From positions 1-59,665 of the forward strand of contig NZ_JAMBPR010000056.1 of NCBI RefSeq assembly GCF_024206475.1: a stretch of 59,665 nucleotides of DNA, written 5' to 3'. Shown here in pieces: positions 27,349-37,347 of this stretch. The translations under genes were made by a program, and so were the position numbers. The DNA is from Paraburkholderia sp. CNPSo 3274. Its GTDB lineage: Bacteria; Pseudomonadota; Gammaproteobacteria; Burkholderiales; Burkholderiaceae. The notes below the pieces were generated by a model. That model was not told where the DNA came from. It worked only from the letters and a program-made list of their open reading frames with translations, and made no database searches. Position 1 is the stretch's first letter. Each line of letters starts with the position of its first letter.

Positions 27349-27693
27349 ATGTCGACGATGAACCCCACAGCAAAGCGGAACACCCAACGGCCAATGACCT
27401 ACGCGAGTACGGTGCAGGGCCAGCGCCTGCCCGTGATCGACATCACTGACCCGCGTTTCGCCCTGCCAGCCGATTCCGACGCCATCACGGCGCTCTTCGC
27501 ATCGTACCTAGCCGACGAACGGCGCAGAGCCAGGGTTCCGATTTTTATCATGCATATGATATTGGCGCTCGTATCCAGGCGCGCACCGCTGCTCCGTTCT
27601 GTCGTAAGCGCCAGGAGTGGCTTTCTCGACGGGCTGAGCACTTACCTGTTGCAACTGGGCCCACGGACAATCTACCTCCCCCTTCAACAATGA
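27349..27693 (+). CDS. Hypothetical protein, probably C-terminally truncated
   Basis: The ATG at 27349 is preceded by AAAGGAGG at nine bases, among the best ribosome sites in the window. The 114-residue product contains MTYASTVQGQRLPVIDITDP, DSDAITALFASYLADERRR and SRRAPLLRSVVSARSG, FLDGLSTYLLQLGP. It ends in what looks like chance sequence (RTIYLPLQQ). I do not recognise the family. The coherent text and strong start suggest a longer gene cut near 27655. It is divergent from the UPF0149 gene. Confidence 0.45.
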   Translation: MSTMNPTAKRNTQRPMTYASTVQGQRLPVIDITDPRFALPADSDAITALFASYLADERRRARVPIFIMHMILALVSRRAPLLRSVVSARSGFLDGLSTYLLQLGPRTIYLPLQQ

Positions 27694-27824
27694 CATCGAC
27701 CGCAAATTCGCGGCCTCACCGCACGTTGTGTCGATGCGGCTGAGGCTGCAGCAGGTCGCCAGTTGGCCCATCCATACCATCGGCGACGTGCGTCGGACCT
27801 CCGCTCGTCTAACTGCGGCCTGCT

Positions 27825-28010
27825 CTAAACGGAATCTTGAGACTGGAACCAGCGTAAGGCGTGCGCGCAAGCCAGATGCTCACGAAACTCGCCTTGCTGC
27901 GCGACATCAAGCCGTCGGAGCAATACGACCCGGCTGCGGCATCTGGTGCGCCACTGGCGGAGACACGCACTTGTCTGGAGACGGGTTCGAGATGACCCTC
28001 GCGCACCGCG
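27825..28010. repeat. Dispersed repeat, copy A
   Basis: This stretch resembles 46800-46990. Shared pieces include a PDA..RLAA.HQ.VGAI pattern in one frame, GGAGCAATAC, and a CACTTG stretch with the context GATACCCACTTG in one copy and GACACGCACTTG in the other. The 5' end, TTGAGACTGGAACCAGCG at 27837-27854, also recurs with two changes at 40169-40186. No start, stop or terminal repeats identify a gene or element. The surrounding gap 27694-28082 holds nothing else recognisable. Confidence 0.4.
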
Positions 28011-28082
28011 ACATAGCCTGTCGCTACGTTGGCAGCGGCTGCCGCCCACGCTGCGGTTCATGGCGCGGAAACGAGGAACGTA

Positions 28083-28883
28083 TCAGGCAACCAAAGGGTG
28101 CCTCACGCGCTGAGAGCGCCGCGCAGTGTAGTCGACGGCCGCGCCCCCAAGGTATGCGTCGTGCAACACGTCGAGCCGCGCAAGCTCGGCTGCCGCTCCG
28201 TGTGCAACCACGCGACCGCCTTCGAGTACATAGCCATGCTGCGCATAACGCAGCGCCATGGTCGCGTTCTGCTCCGAGAGCAGGAAACTTACGCCCTCGT
28301 CGCGGTTGAGCGCCGCAACGATCTCGAAGATCTCCTCGACTACGATCGGCGCGAGCCCCATCGACGGCTCGTCGAGCAGCACGAGCGAAGGACGCGCCAT
28401 CAGCGCCCGGCCGATCGCCAGCATCTGCTGCTCGCCACCCGACGTCAATCCCGCCAGCGACCGGCGCTTGACCTTCAGACGCGGAAAGATCGCGTAGATC
28501 CGTTCGAGATCCGCTTCGATCTCGGGCCGCCGAGGCCGCCTGGCGAACGACCCGATCCGCAGATTGTCCTCGACCGACAGATGCGCAAAGCAGCGCCGTC
28601 CTTCGAGCACCTGGACAAGCCCGCGCTCGACCAGCGTCCACGGTTCGACGCGCGCGACACCTTCGCCGCGATAGACGATGTTTCCGCTCGTCACTTCGCC
28701 GCGCTCCGCGCGCACGAGGTTCGAGATCGCCTTGAGCGTGGTCGTCTTGCCCGCGCCGTTGCCGCCGAGCAGCGCGACAATCGCGCCCTCGGGCACCGCC
28801 AGCGACACCCCGCGCAACGCGGGGATGATCTGGCTATAGGTCACGGCGATCTCATCGACCTGCAGGATCGGAGTGCTCGCCAT
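28083..28883 (-). CDS. Liv-type ABC transporter ATP-binding protein (LivF-like)
   Basis: A 266-residue ATPase of the HAAT/branched-chain amino acid family. Walker A is LGGNGAGKTTTLK, the signature LTSGGEQQMLAIGRAL and Walker B LVLLDEPSMGLAP, all typical of LivF. The start at 28883 (MASTPILQVDEI) adjoins the binding-protein stop by one base, indicating coupling. The C-terminus, about 25 residues past the usual end, is slightly extended. It is the last gene of the msuE-sfnG-ABC unit, so an organosulfur compound is a better substrate guess than leucine. Confidence 0.88.
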   Translation of the reverse strand: MASTPILQVDEIAVTYSQIIPALRGVSLAVPEGAIVALLGGNGAGKTTTLKAISNLVRAERGEVTSGNIVYRGEGVARVEPWTLVERGLVQVLEGRRCFAHLSVEDNLRIGSFARRPRRPEIEADLERIYAIFPRLKVKRRSLAGLTSGGEQQMLAIGRALMARPSLVLLDEPSMGLAPIVVEEIFEIVAALNRDEGVSFLLSEQNATMALRYAQHGYVLEGGRVVAHGAAAELARLDVLHDAYLGGAAVDYTARRSQRVRHPLVA

Positions 28884-28884
28884 G

Positions 28885-30249
28885 TTAGAGGTCCTTGCTG
28901 CAATCACGCGGCGTAATGCCCTTTTCCTTCGCGTACGAAAGCGCCGATTTCTCGATGATCGGACGTAGCAGCGCGCGGTCTGCCTGCACCCAGTTGCTGA
29001 TCACGGTCCACTTCTGGCCGTCCCATTGCTGAAAGCGCACAGCGCCGCCGCCTTCGTGGTCCGCACAGGTCAACTTGAGCGGCTGGACGAGGCCGAGTGC
29101 GCCGAGTTGCTTGAGGCGCGCATCGTCGAGATCCAGATGCTCGAAGCCCCAGCGCACCTGCTCGCCCGTGAGTGGCTTGTCGCCGAACTTGCGCTGCGCG
29201 ACGCGCACCGCCTCGACGTTCAGAATGCCGTTCACCACGCCCAGGTTGTAGTAGACGGTGCCAAAGCGCGCCGGATCCTTGAGGTTGCCGTTGCCCGGCT
29301 TGATTACGTACTGGTTGATCGCCTGCAGCACCGGGTAGTCCGTGCCAGAGGGGTGCGTCGTGATCGAGATGAAGCCCCTGGCCGCATCGCCGGCGGGCCG
29401 GACGTCTTCCTCGGAGTTGCTCCAGATATTGCCGATGATGTGGTCAACCGGATAGCCGACCTTCTGCGCGGTCTTGATCGCCACCGGATTCATCACACCC
29501 CAGCCGCGCAGGATCACCCAGTCGGGATTGATCTGGTGAATCTTCAGCCACTGCGAACCCTGTTCGTTGCCAGGATGCGGGACTTCGATCTGGGTGACGT
29601 CGAAGCCGTACTTCTTCGCCAGCAGATCGACTACAGGAATCGTTTCGCGGCCGTAGGGCGAGCCGTGATACAGCACGACGATCTTCTTGCCCTTGAGCGC
29701 GGCGAGACCGCCCGAGCGCTGCCCGATATAGTTGACGATAGCGGAGACCTCGCTGTACGGATTCAGCTGCAGCGGGAACACATAGGGAAACACTGCGCCG
29801 TCGGTCGAATCGGTGCGGCCGTGGTTGATCGTGATGAGCGGGATCTTGTCGGCCGTCGAACGGTCGAGCGTCGCGTAAGCGATACCAACCGACAACGGGT
29901 TCGTGGCCGCAGTCGGTGCGCCGTCGGGGCCGCCGCTCTTCAGGCGCTCATAGCACTCGACGCCCTTCTCCACCACGTACTCGGTCTCGCACTCCTTCCA
30001 TACGAGCTTGACGCCGTTCACGCCGCCGTCGCGCGCGTTGATCAACTGGAGATAATCGATGAAGCCGCCGAAGAAGCCGCTCCCGCCAGCCGCGTAAGGG
30101 CCGACCCGGTAGCTTTGCAGCGGAAAGTATTCCTCTCCTGCCGCATGCACCTGCGGTAAAGCGCCGACAGTCAGCGCAAGCGCGGCCACGAAAGCCGAGG
30201 ACCACTTTCCCCATTTCGTGCGAACGGGACGAACATCATTATTTTGCAT
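28885..30249 (-). CDS. Liv-type substrate-binding protein
   Basis: A 454-residue periplasmic protein of the type I fold (Peripla_BP_6). The signal peptide runs over KWSSAFVAALALTVGALPQV with a cleavage site near HAAGEEYF. Characteristic parts are FGGFIDYLQLINARDGGVNG, LVWKECETEYVVEKGVECYE and YGRETIPVVDLLAKKYGFDV. This length and the paired Cys pattern suit the amide/urea-like or short aromatic branch rather than classic LivJ. The start at 30249 (MQNNDV) precedes the signal. It lies within the sulfone block between livM-like and livF-like genes, an unusual order since binding proteins often come first. Confidence 0.85.
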   Translation of the reverse strand: MQNNDVRPVRTKWGKWSSAFVAALALTVGALPQVHAAGEEYFPLQSYRVGPYAAGGSGFFGGFIDYLQLINARDGGVNGVKLVWKECETEYVVEKGVECYERLKSGGPDGAPTAATNPLSVGIAYATLDRSTADKIPLITINHGRTDSTDGAVFPYVFPLQLNPYSEVSAIVNYIGQRSGGLAALKGKKIVVLYHGSPYGRETIPVVDLLAKKYGFDVTQIEVPHPGNEQGSQWLKIHQINPDWVILRGWGVMNPVAIKTAQKVGYPVDHIIGNIWSNSEEDVRPAGDAARGFISITTHPSGTDYPVLQAINQYVIKPGNGNLKDPARFGTVYYNLGVVNGILNVEAVRVAQRKFGDKPLTGEQVRWGFEHLDLDDARLKQLGALGLVQPLKLTCADHEGGGAVRFQQWDGQKWTVISNWVQADRALLRPIIEKSALSYAKEKGITPRDCSKDL

Positions 30250-30296
30250 AACCAAATATTCCTTGGATGATAAGAGAAACAATGGAGATTAGCCGC

Positions 30297-31331
30297 TCAG
30301 GATTGCTTCAGTCGTCGTTGACAAACGATCTGCACGAGTCTCGCAAGGCCTTCCGGTTCCTTGATCAGGAAGACGATGATCAGCGTGCCGAAGACGATCT
30401 TCTGCAGGTTCTGCACCTGGTCTGCGCCGATGCCTGCATGTGCCAGCGCGCCAGCCGCGTTTGAAAGCAGAATCGGCAGCAACACGATGAAGGCCGCGCC
30501 CAGAACATTGCCAGAGATGCTGCCCACGCCGCCAATGATGATGATGAACAGCACCTGGAATGAAAGATTCAGGTTGAAGCCATCCGGCTCGATCGTGCCG
30601 AGGTACGCGAAGGCCCACAGCGCGCCGGCGATGCCGAGCACGAAGGAACTCAGCGCGAAGGCCAGCAGCTTGCTGCGCCCCACCGGGATGCCGATCACGC
30701 GCGCGGCGGCTTCCATGTCGCGCACGGCCATCCAGCGCCTGCCCAGCTCGCTGCGCACGAGGCTCGCGCCGGATGCGAACAGCAAGGTCGCGATGCCGAG
30801 CACGAACAGGTAGCGCGACACCGGCGTGTCGATACGCCAGTGACCGATGGTGAGCTGCGGCGCGCTCAGCACGCCGGACGTGTCGTAGTTCGAGAACCAC
30901 CCCACGCGCGTGAACAGCCAGACCACGAAGAATTGCGCGGCCAGCGTCGAGACGATCAGGTAGAAGCCCTTGATCCGCAGGCTCGGCAGTCCGAACAGCA
31001 CGCCGGCAGCGGCGCTGACCAGGCCGCCGAGCAACAGGTCGACCGGCAGCGGCAACGCGGGCACGCGCACGAGCAGGTTGTAGGTCGCATAGGCGCCGAT
31101 CGACATGAACGCGGCTGAGCCAAGCGACAGTTGCCCCGCATAGCCGGTCAGGAAGTTCAGCCCGAGTCCGGCCACGGACAGGATCAGAAACGGCACGAGG
31201 ATCGCGTTCAGCCAGTAGTCGTTCGCCACGAGTGGCACGCCGGCGAACGCGACGAGCGCACTCGCAAGCGGCACGGCCAGCTGGCGCAGGTTCAGCCGGC
31301 GCGGTTCGGCGAGGGGACGGGTCAGTTCCAT
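30297..31331 (-). CDS. Liv-type ABC transporter permease (LivM-like)
   Basis: A 344-residue membrane protein with about ten hydrophobic segments. The LivM hallmark LNFLTGYAGQLSLGSAAFMSIGAY is at about residues 52-75, and GGVGSISGNVLGAAFIV is in the C-terminal half. The start at 31331 (MELTRPLAEPRR) follows GAGG at eight bases and is preferred to the frame start at 31409. The gene follows the LivH-like permease with a gap of 10 bases. Confidence 0.9.
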   Translation of the reverse strand: MELTRPLAEPRRLNLRQLAVPLASALVAFAGVPLVANDYWLNAILVPFLILSVAGLGLNFLTGYAGQLSLGSAAFMSIGAYATYNLLVRVPALPLPVDLLLGGLVSAAAGVLFGLPSLRIKGFYLIVSTLAAQFFVVWLFTRVGWFSNYDTSGVLSAPQLTIGHWRIDTPVSRYLFVLGIATLLFASGASLVRSELGRRWMAVRDMEAAARVIGIPVGRSKLLAFALSSFVLGIAGALWAFAYLGTIEPDGFNLNLSFQVLFIIIIGGVGSISGNVLGAAFIVLLPILLSNAAGALAHAGIGADQVQNLQKIVFGTLIIVFLIKEPEGLARLVQIVCQRRLKQS

Positions 31332-31341
31332 CAAGGTTTCC

Positions 31342-32223
31342 TCAAACGCGCTCGACGGCCGCCTCGCCGAACAGGCCGGACGGGCGCGCGAGCAGGAACA
31401 GCATTGCAAGCAGATACGGGAACCAGTTCTCGATGCCGTCGCCGATCACGGCCCCGATATAGACTTCGGCCAACTTCTCCGTTGCGCCGACCAGCAGCCC
31501 GCCGACGATCGCGCCGCCGATCGACGAGAAGCCGCCGATGATCAGCACCGGCAAAGCCTTGAGCACGACGAGCGAGAGCGAGAACTGCACGCCGAGCCGC
31601 GCGCCCCAGAGCAGGCCGGCAACGAGGCTGACGAAGCCCGCCAGTGCCCAGACGATTGCCCAGATGCGCGGCAGCCGCACGCCGACCGCGAACGCGGCGA
31701 GCGGATCGTCCGCCACGGCGCGCAGCGACAGGCCGAAGCGCGAGCGCTTCGCGAGCTGCGACAGCACGAGGACCAGCACGCCGGCCGTGGCGGCGGCGAA
31801 CAGGTCGAAGCGGCTCACCATCACGCCGGCCAGGTGCAGCGGCCTGTCGTCGATGCCGAGATCGAGCCCGTGCACCTGCGCGCCCCAGAACAGCTGCGCC
31901 GCGCCTTCGAGAATCAGGCTCAGGCCGAGGGTGGCCATGAACAACACGATCGGCGCGCGGTTGACGAGCGGCCGCAGCACGAACCGACCGGTTGCGATCG
32001 CGATCAGCACGAGCGCGGCGAGCGTCGCGCCGAACGACAGCCACGGGTTCCAGCCGCGCTCGACGAGGCTCACGTAGGTCAGCGCACCGAACAGCACGAG
32101 AGAGCCCTGCGCGAAGTTGAAGATGCCCGACGCCTTGTAGATCAGCACGAAGCCGATCGCGACCAGCGAATACATCACGCCGGCGAGCAGTCCGCCCACC
32201 AGCACCTCGATAAAAAATTGCAT
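31342..32223 (-). CDS. Liv-type ABC transporter permease (LivH-like)
   Basis: A 293-residue permease with MQFFIEVLVGGLLAGVMYSL, VAIGFVLIYKASGIFNFAQG (LivH signature) and LIIGGFSSIGGAIVGGLLVG. It has about eight membrane segments. It pairs with the LivM-like protein in the membrane. It follows the LivG-like ATPase by 13 bases on the minus strand. Confidence 0.92.
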   Translation of the reverse strand: MQFFIEVLVGGLLAGVMYSLVAIGFVLIYKASGIFNFAQGSLVLFGALTYVSLVERGWNPWLSFGATLAALVLIAIATGRFVLRPLVNRAPIVLFMATLGLSLILEGAAQLFWGAQVHGLDLGIDDRPLHLAGVMVSRFDLFAAATAGVLVLVLSQLAKRSRFGLSLRAVADDPLAAFAVGVRLPRIWAIVWALAGFVSLVAGLLWGARLGVQFSLSLVVLKALPVLIIGGFSSIGGAIVGGLLVGATEKLAEVYIGAVIGDGIENWFPYLLAMLFLLARPSGLFGEAAVERV

Positions 32224-32236
32224 TGCGCGCCTTTTG

Positions 32237-33016
32237 TCAATGAGGGGTGCCGAGATAGGCCGCCAGCACGTCCGGGTTCGTGCGGACTTCGTCGGGCCTG
32301 CCGTCGGCGATCTTTTTTCCGTAGTCGAGCACCACCACGTGATCGGACAAGCCCATCACCACGCCGATGTCGTGCTCGATCAGCACGACCGTGACGCCGA
32401 GATGCTCGTTGGCATCGAGCACGTACCCGGCCATCGCGTGCTTCTCCTCGGTATTCATGCCGGCCATGGGCTCGTCGAGCAGCAGCAGGCGCGGTTCGGC
32501 TGCCAGCGCGCGCGCCAGCTCGACCCGCTTCTGCAACCCGTAGGACAGGGTGCCCACCACGCTATCGCGCCATGGCTGCAGATCCAGTGCTTCGATCACG
32601 CGCTGCGCGCGCTCGCGCTGTTCGGCTTCATCCCGCGCGGCACGGCCAACGTGCAGTGTCTGCTCGAGCCATGTACTGCGGCGATGCAGGTTGCGTCCGG
32701 CCAGCACGTTGTCGAACACGCTCATGCGCCTGAACAGCGCGAGATTCTGGAACGTGCGCGCGATGCCCCGATGCGCGGCGTCGTGCGTGTCCATGCACCG
32801 GTACGCATGGCCGTCGAAGCGCAGCGTGCCGTGCAGCGGACGATAGACGCCATTGATCACATTCAGCAGCGAACTCTTGCCCGCGCCGTTCGGGCCGATC
32901 AGCGCGCAGATCTCGCCTGCCGCGACTTCGAAACTGATATCGGTAATGGCCTTGACGCCCCCGAACGACACGGAAATGCCGTCGAGCGCGAGCAGGGCCG
33001 TCGAGGCTTGCGTCAT
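32237..33016 (-). CDS. Liv-type ABC transporter ATP-binding protein (LivG-like)
   Basis: A 259-residue ATPase. Walker A is IGPNGAGKSSLLN, the signature LSYGLQKRVELARAL and Walker B LLLLDEPMAGMN, the LivG pattern with EHDIGVVMGLSD carrying the switch His. It is the first transporter gene after sfnG; the 99 bp between them contains a GC-rich hairpin. All five transporter genes follow on the same strand with short gaps. Confidence 0.9.
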   Translation of the reverse strand: MTQASTALLALDGISVSFGGVKAITDISFEVAAGEICALIGPNGAGKSSLLNVINGVYRPLHGTLRFDGHAYRCMDTHDAAHRGIARTFQNLALFRRMSVFDNVLAGRNLHRRSTWLEQTLHVGRAARDEAEQRERAQRVIEALDLQPWRDSVVGTLSYGLQKRVELARALAAEPRLLLLDEPMAGMNTEEKHAMAGYVLDANEHLGVTVVLIEHDIGVVMGLSDHVVVLDYGKKIADGRPDEVRTNPDVLAAYLGTPH

Positions 33017-33068
33017 GCTGATTCACCCCTTGGGGTACCGTTTCCCAGTTGTGCTCTTCTGTTCCATC

Positions 33069-33096
33069 TGGCCGGGTCTGCTCGCGCGCCCGGCCA
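33069..33096. promoter_or_regulatory. GC hairpin between sfnG and the transporter genes
   Basis: TGGCCGGG at 33069-33076 pairs perfectly with CCCGGCCA at 33089-33096, with a 12-base loop. There is no U-run after it in either direction, so it is more likely an mRNA-stability or attenuation structure than a terminator. It could set a lower level for the transporter than for the enzymes. Confidence 0.4.
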
Positions 33097-33115
33097 CGCC
33101 CTGCCGCCGCTTGCG

Positions 33116-34219
33116 TCAGGCGGCCTGCTTTTCGCGCTGCGCTTCGAGCTCGCGCACGAGCGGCAGCACCTTCTGGCCGAAATACTCGACTTCCTCGATG
33201 AAATGCAGGAAGCCGGTCAGCACCAGGTCGACCCCGATCGACTTGAGTTCGACGATGCGTTCGGCAATCTGCTGCGGCGTTCCGATCAGGTTCGTGCGGA
33301 AGCCGTCGTTGTACTGGACGAGATCCTCGAAGGTCGATTTGGCCCAATTGCCCTCGCCTTCAGGCGAAGCCTTGCCGGCCTGCTTGACCGCATCGCCGAA
33401 CGCATGAACGGCCTCGACGTGCGCGTGCCTGATGATGTCGTCGAGCACGGCCTTCGCTTCCTCTTCGGTGTCGCGCGCGATCACGAAGGCGTTCACGCCG
33501 ATACGGACCTGGTGATTGTTCTGCGCCGCTTTCGCGCGGATGTCGTCGATCTGGGCCTTGAGATTCTCGGGCGTGTTGCCGTTCGTGAAATACCAGTCCG
33601 ATACGCTCGCCGCGTTATCACGCGCGGCGCGCGAGCTGCCGCCCTGGAAGATCTCGGGATGCGGCTTCTGCACCGGCTTCGGACTCAACGTGTAGTTGTT
33701 GAAGCGGTAGAAGTCGCCCTTGAACGTGAAGTTGTCCTCGGTCCAAATACCCTTGAGCGCGCGGATGAACTCGTTCGAGCGGCGGTAACGCTCGTCGTGC
33801 TCGAGCCACGGTTCACCGATCGCGGTGAATTCGCCCTTGAACCAGCCGCTTACGACGTTGATCGCTATGCGTCCGTTCGATATGTGATCGATGGTGGCAA
33901 TCTGCTTGGCGACCACGGCCGGATGCCACGGCCCAGGCAGGATCGCCGCGAGCACCTTGAGCTTCGTGGTCGACTGCAGCAGCGCCTGGCTGAAGGAGAC
34001 CGACTCGTGCTGATACTCCGCGCCGTAGCCTGCCGTGAAGCGGATCTGGCTCAGCGCGTATTCGAAGCCCGCGCGCTCGGCGGTCTGCGCAAGACGCTGG
34101 TTGTACTCAAGGCTCCAGTCGGTGCGCTGCTCGATCGTGCTGACGACAAGGCCACCGCTCACGTTCGGCACCCAGTAGGCGAACTTGACCGCGTCCCCGG
34201 TTTGGGAAGTCTGGCTCAT
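33116..34219 (-). CDS. sfnG: FMNH2-dependent dimethylsulfone monooxygenase SfnG
   Basis: A 367-residue bacterial-luciferase-fold monooxygenase. SfnG cleaves dimethylsulfone to methanesulfinate and formaldehyde with FMNH2 and O2, releasing sulfur under sulfate starvation. Visible family text includes VKFAYWVPNVSGGLVVSTIE, LPGPWHPAVVAKQIATIDH, RIAINVVSGWFKGEF, FRTNLIGTPQQIAERIVEL and VLTGFLHFIEEVEYFGQKVL. The start at 34219 has AAGGAACC upstream. The reductase that supplies FMNH2 (msuE) lies 26 bp before it. The pair stands behind a consensus sigma-54 promoter. Confidence 0.92.
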   Translation of the reverse strand: MSQTSQTGDAVKFAYWVPNVSGGLVVSTIEQRTDWSLEYNQRLAQTAERAGFEYALSQIRFTAGYGAEYQHESVSFSQALLQSTTKLKVLAAILPGPWHPAVVAKQIATIDHISNGRIAINVVSGWFKGEFTAIGEPWLEHDERYRRSNEFIRALKGIWTEDNFTFKGDFYRFNNYTLSPKPVQKPHPEIFQGGSSRAARDNAASVSDWYFTNGNTPENLKAQIDDIRAKAAQNNHQVRIGVNAFVIARDTEEEAKAVLDDIIRHAHVEAVHAFGDAVKQAGKASPEGEGNWAKSTFEDLVQYNDGFRTNLIGTPQQIAERIVELKSIGVDLVLTGFLHFIEEVEYFGQKVLPLVRELEAQREKQAA

Positions 34220-34245
34220 TGAAGGTTCCTTGAATGACTTTGAAT

Positions 34246-34815
34246 TCAGACGGCAAGCGCCGCGGTGACGTTTTCCGCGCGCGCAACGAGTTGCGGGACC
34301 GCACGTTCGACAGCCAATGCGATACGAGCCCGCAACGCCTCGCTCGCGATCTCGTAACGATCGAAATCGCTTTCGGAGGCGTAGACGCCGACCGGCAGCG
34401 TGCGTGCCAGGAAGAAGCTGAAGAGCGGCCGCAGCTGGTGATCGATCACGAGCGCGTGACGCTCGCTGCCGCCCGTGGCGGCCAGCAAAACTGGCACGTC
34501 GATCAGCGCCTCGTGATGCACGAGATCGAACAGATGCTTGAAGAGGCCTGTATATGAGGCGCGATATACCGGACTCGCCGCGATCACGAGGTCGGCTGTC
34601 TCGATCGCGCGGATAGGTTCTTCGATATCCGCCGGCACCTGCGCACGCGTGAGCGCACCGGAGAGTCGCCCGGCGATCTCGCCGAGATCGATCACGCGGA
34701 TTTCGACTGGCACTGCGGCTTCCAGCGCGGAAAGTAGCGAGTGCACCAGTGCCAGCGTGCGCGACGGCCGCTGCAAGCTGCCCGACACTGCCACGATCTT
34801 GTGTTTCTTGCTCAT
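34246..34815 (-). CDS. msuE: NADPH-dependent FMN reductase (MsuE-like)
   Basis: A 189-residue flavodoxin-fold FMN reductase of the SsuE/MsuE family. The FMN site is IVAVSGSLQRPSRTLALV near the N-terminus, AASPVYRASYTGLFKHLFDLV is the family-specific second loop, and VLLAATGGSERHALVIDHQL closes the flavin site. It supplies reduced FMN to SfnG and to other two-component sulfur monooxygenases. The start at 34815 has AAGGAATCCTC before it. It is the promoter-proximal gene of the unit. Confidence 0.9.
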   Translation of the reverse strand: MSKKHKIVAVSGSLQRPSRTLALVHSLLSALEAAVPVEIRVIDLGEIAGRLSGALTRAQVPADIEEPIRAIETADLVIAASPVYRASYTGLFKHLFDLVHHEALIDVPVLLAATGGSERHALVIDHQLRPLFSFFLARTLPVGVYASESDFDRYEIASEALRARIALAVERAVPQLVARAENVTAALAV

Positions 34816-34869
34816 GAGGATTCCTTCGTGAATCGGGACGTGCCTGATCGGTCCCGTCATGAGCTAAAG

Positions 34870-34884
34870 GCAAGGACCGTGCCA
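34870..34884 (-). promoter_or_regulatory. Sigma-54 promoter of the msuE-sfnG operon
   Basis: Read on the minus strand it is TGGCACGGTCCTTGC, identical to the RpoN consensus TGGCACG-N4-TTGC with the required GG-N10-GC spacing. It lies 55 bp upstream of the msuE ATG. The sigma-54 activator gene sfnR is nearby. Confidence 0.85.
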
Positions 34885-35125
34885 AATCGCGCGAACTAAC
34901 CACTCACAGCAGAGCCGCTGACATAGCAGCATTTTTCGTCGTCGAGCAGCCTTTCCAGAAGGGGAAATGCACCTGATAAGTACATCCCGGAGACACTCGG
35001 ATCGATATGCCGACATGTGATGACGCACCGGCAACAACGCTGCTGCTTCGCTGCTTCCCACGCAGCAGCACCGGTTCGTCACATGAACGGAAGCACTCAG
35101 GACGCATGGCTTCGCGTCTCAATGC

Positions 35126-35138
35126 TGCTGGCGCAGCA
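35126..35138. promoter_or_regulatory. Putative SfnR upstream activating site
   Basis: TGCTGGCGCAGCA is a near-perfect dyad inside GCTGCTG-GCG-CAGCAGC. An almost identical sequence (TGCTGGCTGAGCA) lies at 38745-38757 upstream of the second sigma-54 promoter. It sits about 240 bp from the msuE promoter and 67 bp upstream of the candidate plus-strand promoter, so it could serve both. A further GCTGCTGC/GCAGCAGC dyad occurs at about 35037-35068. Confidence 0.45.
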
Positions 35139-35204
35139 GCCTGATTAGGTTATGAAAAATCCTCGCTTCTCCCGGCGGCCAAAACCCTGAACACTGTGCT
35201 GATC

Positions 35205-35219
35205 CGGCAGCACGCATGC
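35205..35219 (+). promoter_or_regulatory. Weak candidate sigma-54 promoter for the ACAD relic and sfnR
   Basis: CGGCAGCACGCATGC keeps GG-N10-GC but deviates elsewhere from the consensus. It lies 34 bp upstream of the ATG at 35253. Support is its position next to the dyad at 35126; the sequence alone could be chance. Confidence 0.3.
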
Positions 35220-35252
35220 GCGTGCCGTGCTGCTTCACCCGATCACACTGCA

Positions 35253-36210
35253 ATGGCATCCATTTCCCTATCGTTGCCGCTGTCCGACGCGCCGGAACAC
35301 ATCCGGCCCGTCCTGCAGGAATCGCCGCTGGGCGTCGCCCAGCGTCTTGCTGAGCGCTTCGCGCAGACTGCCGCGGAGCGCGATGCGCGCGGCGGCACAC
35401 CCAAGGCGGAGCGCGACGCGCTGCGTGCGAGCGGCCTGCTCGCACTGAGCATCCCGACCGTTCACGGCGGACTCGGTGCGAACTGGCGCACGACGCTCGA
35501 CGTCGTGCGCGTGCTCGCGTGCGCCGACAGCTCACTCGCCCACGTGTTCGGATTTCATCACCTGATGCTGGCCACCGTCCGTCTGTTCGGCTCGCCGGAG
35601 CAATGGCATGCGTTGTTCGAACAGACCTCGCGGCACCGGTGGTTCTGGGGCAATGCGCTCAATCCACTCGACGAACGCACGCTTGCTCATCCGCGCGGTG
35701 GGTGGCTCGAATTCAGCGGACAGAAGACCTTCTGCTCGGGCGCGCTCGACTCGGAAATGCTGATCGTCTCCGCGCGCCACGCCGAAACGAAAGCATTTCT
35801 CGTGGCCGCCATACCGACCCAGCGAAGCGGCATTTCAATCGCCCAGGACTGGAACAATTTCGGCCAACGCCAGACCGATAGCGGCTCCTTGACGTTCGAA
35901 CAAGTCCGCGTCGAGCATCACGAGCTGCTCCCGGACCCCGGTCCGTTCTCGTCACCGTTCGCCGGGCTGCGGCCGCTCATCGCGCAACTGATCCTGACGA
36001 ACATCTATCTCGGCATTGGCGAGGCCGCATTCGAGGATGCGCGGCACTACACCCTGAACGAAGCGCGGCCCTGGCCCACGGCGAGCTTCGGCTCGACCGC
36101 CACTGGCGCAACCTGCGCACCCATACGCTGCACGATCCGCTCGCCTACAAGATCCGTGAGATCGGCGAATGGGCGCTCAAACGAACCTATCCCACGCCGA
36201 GCTTCTACTC

Positions 36211-36214
<4 letters not shown>
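35253..36214 (+). pseudogene. SfnB-like acyl-CoA dehydrogenase family gene, internally deleted
   Basis: From the ATG at 35253 about 270 codons encode the N-terminal and middle domains of an acyl-CoA-dehydrogenase-fold flavoprotein, as in SfnB/DszC-type sulfur enzymes: LRASGLLALSIPTVHGGLG, WFWGNALNPLDERTL, FSGQKTFCSGALDSEMLIV, QDWNNFGQRQTDSGSLTF. After HYTLNEARPWP about 100 codons of the C-terminal helical domain are missing and the frame shifts. The normal C-terminus then appears (LDRHWRNLRTHTLHDPLAYK, EWALKRTYPTPSFYS) and ends at TGA 36212-36214. The stop overlaps the sfnR start (ATGA). A flavin-binding C-domain is lost, so the enzyme should be inactive, yet the last segment still couples translation to sfnR if it is read. 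Confidence 0.8.
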
Positions 36215-37311
<1,097 letters not shown>

Positions 37312-37347
37312 CGGCGCCATCCGCCGGACAGGACCGCACGGTCGTAC

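Noticed and set aside
28083..33016. Leucine/isoleucine/valine transporter as the function of the Liv-type genes
   Set aside because: Homology alone suggests it, but operon position behind msuE-sfnG and the sigma-54 promoter makes sulfur-compound uptake more likely; kept as an open alternative.
33116..34903. A 595-codon reading that extends sfnG upstream through msuE
   Set aside because: The first 228 codons are an off-frame reading of msuE; sfnG has a good ribosome site and family start at 34219.
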